The notes below the pieces were generated by a model, which did not search any database, had not been told where the DNA came from, and saw nothing but the letters and a program-made list of their open reading frames with translations. Both the position numbers and the translations under genes were made by a program. Positions 33,087 to 39,549 of a stretch of 64,000 nt of DNA are shown here, in pieces (the first letter of the stretch is position 1; every line of letters begins with the position of its first letter). The DNA comes from Maricaulis sp017643475 (GTDB lineage: Bacteria > Pseudomonadota > Alphaproteobacteria > Caulobacterales > Maricaulaceae): the NCBI RefSeq assembly GCF_047123815.1, contig NZ_CP138920.1:248001-312000 (forward strand), given 5' to 3'.

Positions 33087-33965
33087 ATGACAAAACCCAC
33101 TGGAGCGACCGCTTCGCCAGCCATAAACGCGGCCGGCAAGGCGAAGACCTCGAAGAACGCGAAACGGATTGTCGTATTCGCCGATGAATTCAACGCCCCG
33201 TCTCTGGACCGTGAAACCTGGAATGTCTGCGGGCCCGGCTTCTGGGTGAACGACGAACTGCAAGCCTATATCGACGATCCTGAAACCATCCGGATCCTGC
33301 CAGATGGCACAATCGAGGGCGCCACGGGCGGCGTGCTCGAATTGCGCGCCTTGTACCGCCCGGACGGTTTCGTGACACCCGCCGGCCGGACCGCCCATTT
33401 CGTCTCCGGTCGGATCAATTCACAGGACAAGTTCGAGATCACCCATGGCCGCGTAGAGGCCCGGATGCGACTGCCGGATCTTGAAGGCGTCTGGCCCGCC
33501 TTCTGGATGCTCGGCAATGGCGAATGGCCGGAGACCGGCGAGATCGACATCATGGAATATGTGGGAGAGCCGGACTGGGTCGGTGTGGCGCTGCATGGCC
33601 CGGGATACTCCGGCGATACCCCGATCGTGAACAAGTATTTTTTCCCAGCCGGTGAAGACGTGACCTCCTGGCATGTCTACGCCGTTGAATGGACAAGCAA
33701 TTCAGTCGAGTTTCTCGTGGATGACCGCCTTGTCTACCGCGCCACAAGAACGATGGTCGAAGCGTATGGCGAATGGCGGTTCGATACCCCCAAACACCTG
33801 ATCCTCAACCTCGCGATCGGCGGCGTCTATCCGGCCAAGACAAACGGCATTAAGAGCCCGCTTTACGGTTTGCCGCAATCATCCGCCGATCATATCGCCG
33901 AACATGGCACGGCAATACAGATCGACTGGGTACGGGTGACGCAAGCAGATGAGACGGTCAAATAG
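33087..33965 (+). CDS. Glycoside hydrolase family 16 enzyme
   Basis: A 292-residue GH16 protein. The catalytic signature GEIDIMEYVG gives nucleophile Glu152, Asp154 and acid/base Glu157. Upstream are VFADEFNAPSLDRETWNV and GRVEARMRLPDLEGVWPAFWML, typical of laminarinase-like GH16 enzymes; HLILNLAIGGVYP and IQIDWVRVTQ complete the sandwich. GH16 enzymes cut beta-1,3/1,4-glucans and marine galactans such as laminarin or agar-type polymers. The first 28 residues are polar and basic (AGKAKTSKNAKR) with no hydrophobic core, so no signal peptide is seen. GAGG lies 7 bases before the ATG. It is divergent from the M24 peptidase gene. Confidence 0.93.
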   Translation: MTKPTGATASPAINAAGKAKTSKNAKRIVVFADEFNAPSLDRETWNVCGPGFWVNDELQAYIDDPETIRILPDGTIEGATGGVLELRALYRPDGFVTPAGRTAHFVSGRINSQDKFEITHGRVEARMRLPDLEGVWPAFWMLGNGEWPETGEIDIMEYVGEPDWVGVALHGPGYSGDTPIVNKYFFPAGEDVTSWHVYAVEWTSNSVEFLVDDRLVYRATRTMVEAYGEWRFDTPKHLILNLAIGGVYPAKTNGIKSPLYGLPQSSADHIAEHGTAIQIDWVRVTQADETVK

Positions 33966-34032
33966 CCAACTCGCGCCTGTCTGCTCAACAACCATTCAGG
34001 GCGAGCGGCATGGATACGCTCCGTTTGCTCCC

Positions 34033-34603
34033 TCAATACTCGTACGGCTCCGTGCCATCGAGTTCCAGCGTGTAGGCGGTGCTGCCGAGGCTGGAATGGG
34101 TCTGGTCTGATGTCAGAAGGCCGGTCACCCAGATGGGTTCCCACAGGCGTTCCATGCGGACCGGGGTGTCGGAGAGCACATAGACGATCTGGTTGGGCGG
34201 TGGCGGGGGCATGTGCACGCAGGCGCCAACATAGGGAACCAGCAGGAATTCGGTGATATTGCCAGCGATCTGGGCGTCCAGCGGAAGGATGAAACCGGGC
34301 AGACGCACCGTCTCCCCGATCAGCTCCTCGACCACGTTGAACGTGCCGATCTGGGTACTGGGTGCACCGAAATGGTCGACGCTCGTATTGGCCTGGGAGA
34401 GCGCATAAAGGCGCGCGATCTCTTCCATCTCGCCTTGCGGAAGCAGGTCGTCCCAGTTGATGATACGCGGTCCACGGACACTGCTCTCCGTGTCCTGGCC
34501 TCGTGCGTCCTCGGCCCCTTCGTTCTGAGCCAGGGCCGGAGTGTGGGCAAGCGGTGTCAGCGCAAGTGCGCCAGCAAAAAACGACGAGACGGGACAGGGA
34601 CAT
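34033..34603 (-). pseudogene. DUF3299 protein, signal peptide interrupted by a frameshift in an A6/T6 tract
   Basis: The mature part (TWD-like NWDDLLPQGEMEEI, IGTFNVVEELIGETVRLPGFILPLDAQ, EFLLVPYVGACVHMPPPPPNQIVYV) is a DUF3299 domain, paralogous to the intact copy at 36104-36691. In this frame no start codon occurs before the preceding stop. The ATG at 34601-34603 (with AAGGAAAGG upstream) is in another frame and reads MSLSRLVVF before a run of six T (34576-34581). With five T the two halves join perfectly into a signal peptide ending THTPALAQ-like sequence (ALALTPLAHTPALAQ). So the gene carries one extra base, is phase-variable, or contains a sequencing error. It follows the DUF2796 gene by 26 bases. 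Confidence 0.85.
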
Positions 34604-34629
34604 TTCCGGGGCCTTTCCTTGCGGTCGGA

Positions 34630-35112
34630 CTAGCGCCCCACACGCACGGAAGGACGCGAGGGACTGAGTTCGAAACCCTGCTGCACGCTCGGCGACAGGA
34701 CAACCAGCTCAACTTCCTCCAGACCGGCAAAACGGTCAAACAGACCTTGCAGATCCACGCTCATCCGGTCATCACGTTCGCATGAGCCTGTGACAGTGAT
34801 GTGCAGGCTGCCGTGGCCGTGATCGCTCTCCTGCTCGATCTCAGCGGTTTCAAGCGTGCAATTGGCGCGCCCCAGATCAATCCAGTTCGATGCAGCTGCC
34901 AGGGCGGAATTCACCTCGGCGATATGGGCGCGTTCCGCATCATTGCGGGGCTCGCGTTCAAATCCGTAGACATTGTCCATCGGCGTCTCGAACTCGATGA
35001 AGAGGCCGCCCTCGCCGTCCAGGGCAAGCGCGAGTTCCGCGTGACCATGCACATGGGCATGCCCCTGCGAGAGAGCGATGAGGCTGGCGGCGCCGACAAT
35101 AAAACCAATCAT
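34630..35112 (-). CDS. DUF2796 family exported protein, ZrgA-like, histidine-rich
   Basis: A 160-residue protein: signal peptide (MIGFIVGAASLIALSQG), then HAHVHGHAELALALDGEGGLFIEFETPMDNVYGFER, the DUF2796 start, and a second His stretch, QESDHGHGSLH. The frame is open upstream to 35178, but that would run through a Zur-like site, so the Met at 35112 is preferred. In Vibrio cholerae a DUF2796 protein (ZrgA) belongs to a zinc-repressed ABC-type system, ZrgABCDE. The His clusters fit periplasmic zinc binding. It is first in a unit with the second DUF3299 gene, and a Zur-like palindrome lies 42 bases upstream. Confidence 0.88.
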   Translation of the reverse strand: MIGFIVGAASLIALSQGHAHVHGHAELALALDGEGGLFIEFETPMDNVYGFEREPRNDAERAHIAEVNSALAAASNWIDLGRANCTLETAEIEQESDHGHGSLHITVTGSCERDDRMSVDLQGLFDRFAGLEEVELVVLSPSVQQGFELSPSRPSVRVGR

Positions 35113-35153
35113 TCTGAAATCCTGTTGTTCAAGACCCTTGAAGCACGTCGAAA

Positions 35154-35168
35154 TGTTATCATATAACA
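35154..35168. promoter_or_regulatory. Zur-like box between the DUF2796 and MerC-like genes
   Basis: TGTTATCATATAACA, flanked by GAAA on the left, matches the enterobacterial Zur consensus (GAAATGTTATANTATAAC) at nearly every position. It lies 42 bases before the DUF2796 gene and 50 bases before the divergent MerC-like gene, so it could control both. No zur gene is in the window. Confidence 0.75.
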
Positions 35169-35217
35169 CCTCCACCACAAGCCTGCGGGCCAGCTATACC
35201 TAACTCGGGAGTCCCTC

Positions 35218-35583
35218 ATGCGCTCAAGCGATGCAGCCGGTATCGGCCTTTCTGCCCTCTGCCTCGTTCACTGCCTCGGCCTCCCGGTACTTATCGCTAT
35301 TAGTCCCGCGCTCGTATGGATGGAAGATGAACGCGTGCACATCCTGCTAGCGATTAGTGCCTTTGCGGTCACCGTCATCGCGGCCAGCGGCTGGCCGGGT
35401 GTGACGCGCAAACCGCTGATGTACCTCGCGGCGCTAAGCGGGTTGGCCCTGTTGTTTGCCGGCGCCCTGGTCGAAATGAGCGAAGTGCAGGAGCGTGTCA
35501 TCACAACGATCGGCGCAGTCTTCCTGGCCTCCGCGCATCTCAATTCCTGGATGCGCACACGTGCGCGCCATGCCGAGCACTAG
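35218..35583 (+). CDS. MerC-like small membrane protein
   Basis: A 121-residue protein with four hydrophobic helices. The first holds LSALCLVHCLGLPVLIAI, with a Cys pair in the C-x-x-x-C arrangement of MerC-family metal transporters (Cys15, Cys19). The remaining helices (HILLAISAFAVTVIAASGW, MYLAALSGLALLFAGAL, ITTIGAVFLASAHLNSW) match the MerC domain. MerC proteins move mercury, and relatives are associated with zinc-regulated loci. The start is divergent from the DUF2796 gene across a Zur-like box, so a role in zinc homeostasis is more likely than mercury resistance. Confidence 0.85.
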   Translation: MRSSDAAGIGLSALCLVHCLGLPVLIAISPALVWMEDERVHILLAISAFAVTVIAASGWPGVTRKPLMYLAALSGLALLFAGALVEMSEVQERVITTIGAVFLASAHLNSWMRTRARHAEH

Positions 35584-35594
35584 GGCCTTGCGAC

Positions 35595-36104
35595 CTAGCG
35601 TTTGAAAATCTTGCGGAAACTGTTGAACCAGTCGAGCCGGGCCTGAAGCCAGAGCCGGTGCAAGTCACTCGTGCCGACGCCCGGAGCGGGCGGTATCGGT
35701 GTGGGAATTCTTTCCGAGATCGAGGCAAAAAGCGTTTCCCGGTCCGCATCCTCCAGCATGCCGACGAACTGCATTCGCGTGCGCAGCGGGTCGTATCCCA
35801 TATCGATCGCACGATCGACATCCATCAACCAGGACCGCATCAGATCCCGGCCATGATCCGTAAGCGAGAATTCCCGGCGGGGGCGCTTGGTCTCGCTGAC
35901 ATCCTTTGAAGACAGAATGCCCCGGCCTTCCAGGCGTTTGACCAACGGATAAACCGCCCCTGCACTACCCGACCAGAAGGAGGAAGGAGAGCCCCGGAAG
36001 ACTTCCTTGATCTCGTAGGCGGTCAACGGGCCGTCACGATGAAGCAGCGCCAGCACCATGCCTTCCATTTCGGTCGGCTGGTCGGATGAGCTGGAAGCGG
36101 GCAT
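35595..36104 (-). CDS. PadR family transcriptional regulator
   Basis: A 169-residue regulator: EGMVLALLHRDGPLTAYEIKEVFRGSPSSFWSGSAGAVYPLVKRLEGRGIL is the PadR winged helix, and RPRREFSLTDHGRDLM the wing. The C-terminal half forms the dimerisation helices. The ATG at 36102-36104 overlaps the stop of the DUF3299 gene by one base (TGATG), so the two are translationally coupled. It is the last gene of the ABC transporter/DUF3299 operon and may modulate that operon together with Zur; its effector is unknown. Confidence 0.92.
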   Translation of the reverse strand: MPASSSSDQPTEMEGMVLALLHRDGPLTAYEIKEVFRGSPSSFWSGSAGAVYPLVKRLEGRGILSSKDVSETKRPRREFSLTDHGRDLMRSWLMDVDRAIDMGYDPLRTRMQFVGMLEDADRETLFASISERIPTPIPPAPGVGTSDLHRLWLQARLDWFNSFRKIFKR

Positions 36105-36691
36105 CAGACCTCGTAGGGCTCGTGATTGATGAGCTGGAGTGTATAGGCCGCATTGCCCAGCTCGTTCATGTGACGATCGGCCAACAACACGCCCGTTACC
36201 CAGACCGGGTCCCACATGCGCTCGACCACGATCGGCTCGTCCAGGGTGACATAGACAATCTGGTTGGGCGGCGGCGGCGGGGTGTGAACACAGGCGCCAA
36301 AATATGGAACCAACAGAAACTCGCTGATCTCGCCACCTTCCTGGAAGTCCAGCGGCAGGATAAAGCCCGGCATGCGGATGGTCTCGCCGATCAGCTCATT
36401 CTCGACATTGAACGTGCCGATCTGCGTCATCTGCCCACCGAAATGGTCGATACCGGAATCAAGCCCCGTGCGTTCGAACAATTCCTGGATCAGCTCCATC
36501 TCGCCTTCCGGCAGAAGATCGTCCCAGTTGATGGTCAAAACACCTTCGGGCGCGTCAGGCACCGGATAGCGTTCCGTCGTCTGTGCTTCGGCGACAGCGG
36601 TCTCGGCGACTTCCGTCTCGGCCGTCTCGGTTTCGCCGCTACAGGCCGCAAGGCCAATTCCCAGACCGGCAATCAGGATCCAGTTCCGCAT
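36104..36691 (-). CDS. DUF3299 lipoprotein of the ABC transporter operon
   Basis: A 195-residue lipoprotein with a signal ending in the lipobox LAAC (MRNWILIAGLGIGLAACSG). A short Glu/Thr-rich linker follows, then the DUF3299 domain: LTINWDDLLPEGE, IDHFGGQMTQIGTFNVENELIGETIRMPGFILPLD, ISEFLLVPYFGACVHTPPPPPNQIVYV and WVTGVL. The ATG at 36689-36691 has GAGG 6 bases before it; a GTG four codons upstream overlaps the permease stop and is also possible. DUF3299 proteins occur with MacB/FtsX-type transporters and DUF2796 proteins in zinc-regulated loci. It is likely an outer- or inner-membrane lipoprotein that works with the transporter. Confidence 0.9.
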   Translation of the reverse strand: MRNWILIAGLGIGLAACSGETETAETEVAETAVAEAQTTERYPVPDAPEGVLTINWDDLLPEGEMELIQELFERTGLDSGIDHFGGQMTQIGTFNVENELIGETIRMPGFILPLDFQEGGEISEFLLVPYFGACVHTPPPPPNQIVYVTLDEPIVVERMWDPVWVTGVLLADRHMNELGNAAYTLQLINHEPYEV

Positions 36692-36699
36692 TGTCTTCC

Positions 36700-37941
36700 T
36701 CACAACTTCACCGTCAGGCCATCGGCCAGGGCATTCTTCAAGGCACGCCGCGCAGGCAAGATGCCCATCATTGCGCCGGATGTGATGACCACCACACCGG
36801 TCAGCATGTCCGTCAGGCTCAGGCCTCCGGAAGCCAAAATAAGACCGTAACGGGATTGGACCACCCCTGCTATCAGAACAAACAGGAGATTGATCAGCAC
36901 GATCCCGGCGATCGCTCCGGCAGCAGCGATTGCCGTTGCCTCGCTGACCAGCAACACAAAGACGTGTCCGGGTCGGGCGCCCACAGCGCGCAGGATCGCC
37001 ATCTCGCGGCGGCGTTCATTCAGGCTGGCAGACAGGCTGGTCGCGATGGAAATCAGGCCAACCAGGATCACGAAGGCCGAGATTGCTCCGAACGCCGCTT
37101 CGCCTGCACCGACAACTTCCCACAATTGCATCAGGGCCACTCCGGGAATGATGGCGCTCAGCGCTTCGTCCGGATAGGTATTGACCTGGCGCTGAAGGCG
37201 CAGCACCAGCGTGGGCTGTTCCATGCCGATAAAAACCGCGGTGATCTGTTCCGGTTCGTAGGCATGTTCCTCGTCATGCCCGTCTTCCTCGACGACATCA
37301 TCGTGGATGCGCTCGATAGCTTCGAGGGTGACGTGGACACTGCGGTCCACCGGCGTGCCGGTCGGCCTCAGAATGCCTGTCACAAGCATTGGATGTTCGT
37401 CATGGTCGGCAAAACTCACCTCGCCTATACCGTGGGAGAGCGAGATTTCCGTACCAATCTCGTAGCCCAGATCGCTGGCAACCTGGGCACCGATGACGAC
37501 TCCCTTCTCATTCGCTCCAAAAGCCTCGCCGGCCCGGAATGCCAGCGGCAGGTCGCGGCCATAACGATAGCGCTCGAAATAGTCGTTGTTTGTACCCACG
37601 ACCCGATAGCCGCGATGACTGTCCCCCAGCGAGATGGGCACCGCCCATTCCACTCCAGGGGCTCCGGCGATACGCTCGTAGCTCTCCCAGCTCATGGCGC
37701 CCGTTGGATCACCGATGCGGAAGACGGAGTAGAGCAGAAGATTGATCGAGCCGGAGCGCGCGCCAACGATCAGGTCGGTTCCTGAAATTGTCGTCGAGAA
37801 ACTGGTGCGCGCGCCCGTTCGGATCTTGTCGACCGCCAGGAAGAGCGTGACGCTCATGGCGATGGCCAGCACAGTCAGGCCGACCGTGAAAAGGCGATTT
37901 CCGAGGCTTTTCAGGGCGAGATTGAAAATGGCGCCATTCAT
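36700..37941 (-). CDS. ABC transporter permease, MacB/FtsX type
   Basis: A 413-residue permease. A first helix (LFTVGLTVLAIAMSVTLFLAV) is followed by a periplasmic MacB-like domain of about 230 residues, then three FtsX helices near the C-terminus (AFGAISAFVILVGLISIATSLSASLNERRREMAILRAVGA, ATAIAAAGAIAGIVLINLLFVLIAG, LTDMLTGVVVITSGAMMGILPARRAL). Such permeases use mechanical transmission to act on periplasmic substrates instead of moving them through a channel. A His/Asp-Glu-rich stretch (DDVVEEDGHDEEHAYEPEQ) in the periplasmic domain could bind metal. It overlaps the ATPase gene by 4 bases. Confidence 0.92.
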   Translation of the reverse strand: MNGAIFNLALKSLGNRLFTVGLTVLAIAMSVTLFLAVDKIRTGARTSFSTTISGTDLIVGARSGSINLLLYSVFRIGDPTGAMSWESYERIAGAPGVEWAVPISLGDSHRGYRVVGTNNDYFERYRYGRDLPLAFRAGEAFGANEKGVVIGAQVASDLGYEIGTEISLSHGIGEVSFADHDEHPMLVTGILRPTGTPVDRSVHVTLEAIERIHDDVVEEDGHDEEHAYEPEQITAVFIGMEQPTLVLRLQRQVNTYPDEALSAIIPGVALMQLWEVVGAGEAAFGAISAFVILVGLISIATSLSASLNERRREMAILRAVGARPGHVFVLLVSEATAIAAAGAIAGIVLINLLFVLIAGVVQSRYGLILASGGLSLTDMLTGVVVITSGAMMGILPARRALKNALADGLTVKL

Positions 37942-38642
37942 GCCGACACCCTCCCGGCCGTATTGATTTCCGACAGGTCGACACGACGGTCGAAGAACGC
38001 GCCCAGCGCCTGGTCATGACTGACGAAAAGCAGGGCAGAATTGGCCGCCTCGCACTCCTTCTGGAGCAGCTGGATGAAATTGTCGCGGCTGTCGGCATCC
38101 AGCGCCGAGGTTGGTTCGTCCGCGATGATCAGACCCGGCGAGCCGATCAGGGCTCGCGCAGCCGCTACACGTTGTTGCTGTCCAACACTGAGCTCGGTCG
38201 ACGGGCGCGAGACCACATCCCCGTCCAGCCCCAGCGCCATCAAGAGCCGCCGGCCTTCATCGCCAAGCGAACCATTGGCCATGGCAAGCTTGCGGCGTTG
38301 CGGAGAGAAACGACAAGGCAGGAGAACGTTTTCGAGCGGGGTCAGATATGGCACCAGATTGAACAGCTGGAAGATCACACCGAGATTGTCCGCCCGGAAG
38401 GCATCGCGGCGCGCCGGGCTGAGGGCGCCCATGTCCTGGTCAAGGATGCAGATATCGCCCGCGCTGGCGGGCGCTATTCCTGCAATCACCGACAGCAGCG
38501 AACTCTTGCCGCTGCCGCTCGGCCCGACAAGAAAGAGCCGCTCGCCGGCCGCGAGCTCAAAACGCTCCACGCGCAACAGGGTCTGTCGCGGCTTCCAGCC
38601 GAATTCGAGCTGGTCAATCTCGATAGCAAACGCTCTGGTCAA
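37938..38642 (-). CDS. ABC transporter ATP-binding protein, LolD/MacB type
   Basis: A 234-residue ATPase: Walker A LVGPSGSGKSSLL (residues about 38-50), signature LSVGQQQRVAAARAL, Walker B GLIIADEPTSALD and the switch LFVSHD. It belongs to the group that energises FtsX/MacB-type permeases. It is first in the operon ATPase-permease-DUF3299-PadR, and its start is 14 bases from the edge of a long Zur-like palindrome. Confidence 0.95.
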   Translation of the reverse strand: MTRAFAIEIDQLEFGWKPRQTLLRVERFELAAGERLFLVGPSGSGKSSLLSVIAGIAPASAGDICILDQDMGALSPARRDAFRADNLGVIFQLFNLVPYLTPLENVLLPCRFSPQRRKLAMANGSLGDEGRRLLMALGLDGDVVSRPSTELSVGQQQRVAAARALIGSPGLIIADEPTSALDADSRDNFIQLLQKECEAANSALLFVSHDQALGAFFDRRVDLSEINTAGRVSA

Positions 38643-38655
38643 GCAAACCTCCCCA

Positions 38656-38684
38656 GGATGGTTGTTACACTATAACGACCATCC
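38656..38684. promoter_or_regulatory. Long Zur-like palindrome upstream of the ABC operon
   Basis: The core GTTACACTATAAC (38664-38676) has the same 13-base geometry as the Zur-like box at 35154-35168. Outer arms GGATGGTTGTTA and TAACGACCATCC match at 11 of 12 positions. The site sits 14 bases from the ATPase start and 125 bases from the divergent exported-protein gene. It likely represses the ABC operon when zinc is sufficient. Confidence 0.7.
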
Positions 38685-38808
38685 TCTCCTTCAACTCTCA
38701 AAGCTGTAACCTGTGTGTGAGCCGGCTTCAGCTTGCGTTCAGCTCAGGTTTCAATTGATAGGCCTTACGCGCATTGCTAGCGTTCAGCAGATCCAGGGGG
38801 GAGCCAGC

Positions 38809-39549
38809 ATGAAGTCTTGCGTGAACCGGTATGGAAGCAGTCTGGCAGCCCTGCTGTTGTTGGCACCAGCGCTGTCGGCACAGGACGAGCCCGCCGAGCC
38901 CATCGCCACCGCGGACGATCAGCCCGCCGCCGAAGAAGAGCGGGTTCTGGAAAGCCGTGATGATCTTACGCCCCAGGAGTTGGCGATTATCGAGGCCTTC
39001 GAAGCGGTGGGCCCACTTGATATGCCCTACCTCCTGCCCTGTAATGGCGGCACACACGGACAGCCGCTAAACGCGATCTTCACACGTGAAGACGAGACTC
39101 GGATCGAGATCCTCGACCCTTGCGGCCTCCGCTTCACCGACCTCAGCGGCCTCTGGGACAATTTCGGACGCCAGTCCATCGTTACCCATGACCAGCGCAC
39201 CGGTGATTTCGCCATCCGCATGATGCACATCACCAATGAGGACGACTGGTACAGCACCTGGGGCTATCAGTTCGGGGATTACCACTACCGCGGCCGTATC
39301 GGTCTGGACGCCGACGCCATCGATATCAGTGCCATCAGCCGCTTCCCGGTGAGAACGCGCCAAAACTGTCCCGAACAGTTCGAACGGTCCGTGCCGTCCA
39401 ACCGGATTTATCTGGGATATTCAATGGATGGCCGTCCGCAGCTGATTTCGATCCGCACCCGTTATTCGCTGGAATCTGATTGTTCGATCACTTTCCTGGA
39501 AACCGTCGACGATTACTTCATCAAGCTTGAGTTCGAGGGAGATCGCTGA
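38809..39549 (+). CDS. Exported protein of unknown function, partner of the VWA protein
   Basis: A 246-residue protein with a signal peptide (RYGSSLAALLLLAPALSA, cut before QDE), an acidic spacer (to about residue 55) and a compact domain with four Cys (78, 105, 187, 225), enough for two disulfides. Segments such as PYLLPCNGGTHGQPLNAIF, RIEILDPCGLRFTDLSGLWDNFG and DDWYSTWGYQFGDYHYRGRI suggest a beta-rich fold. I recognise no family. The ATG follows GGGGGGAG. Its stop overlaps the ATG of the next gene by one base, so the pair is translated together. It diverges from the zinc-type ABC operon and might share its operator region. Confidence 0.75.
   Translation: MKSCVNRYGSSLAALLLLAPALSAQDEPAEPIATADDQPAAEEERVLESRDDLTPQELAIIEAFEAVGPLDMPYLLPCNGGTHGQPLNAIFTREDETRIEILDPCGLRFTDLSGLWDNFGRQSIVTHDQRTGDFAIRMMHITNEDDWYSTWGYQFGDYHYRGRIGLDADAIDISAISRFPVRTRQNCPEQFERSVPSNRIYLGYSMDGRPQLISIRTRYSLESDCSITFLETVDDYFIKLEFEGDR

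Noticed and set aside
35218..35583. Mercury resistance
   Set aside because: A MerC-like protein is present, but there is no merA, merP, merT or merR, and the promoter carries a Zur-like box instead.
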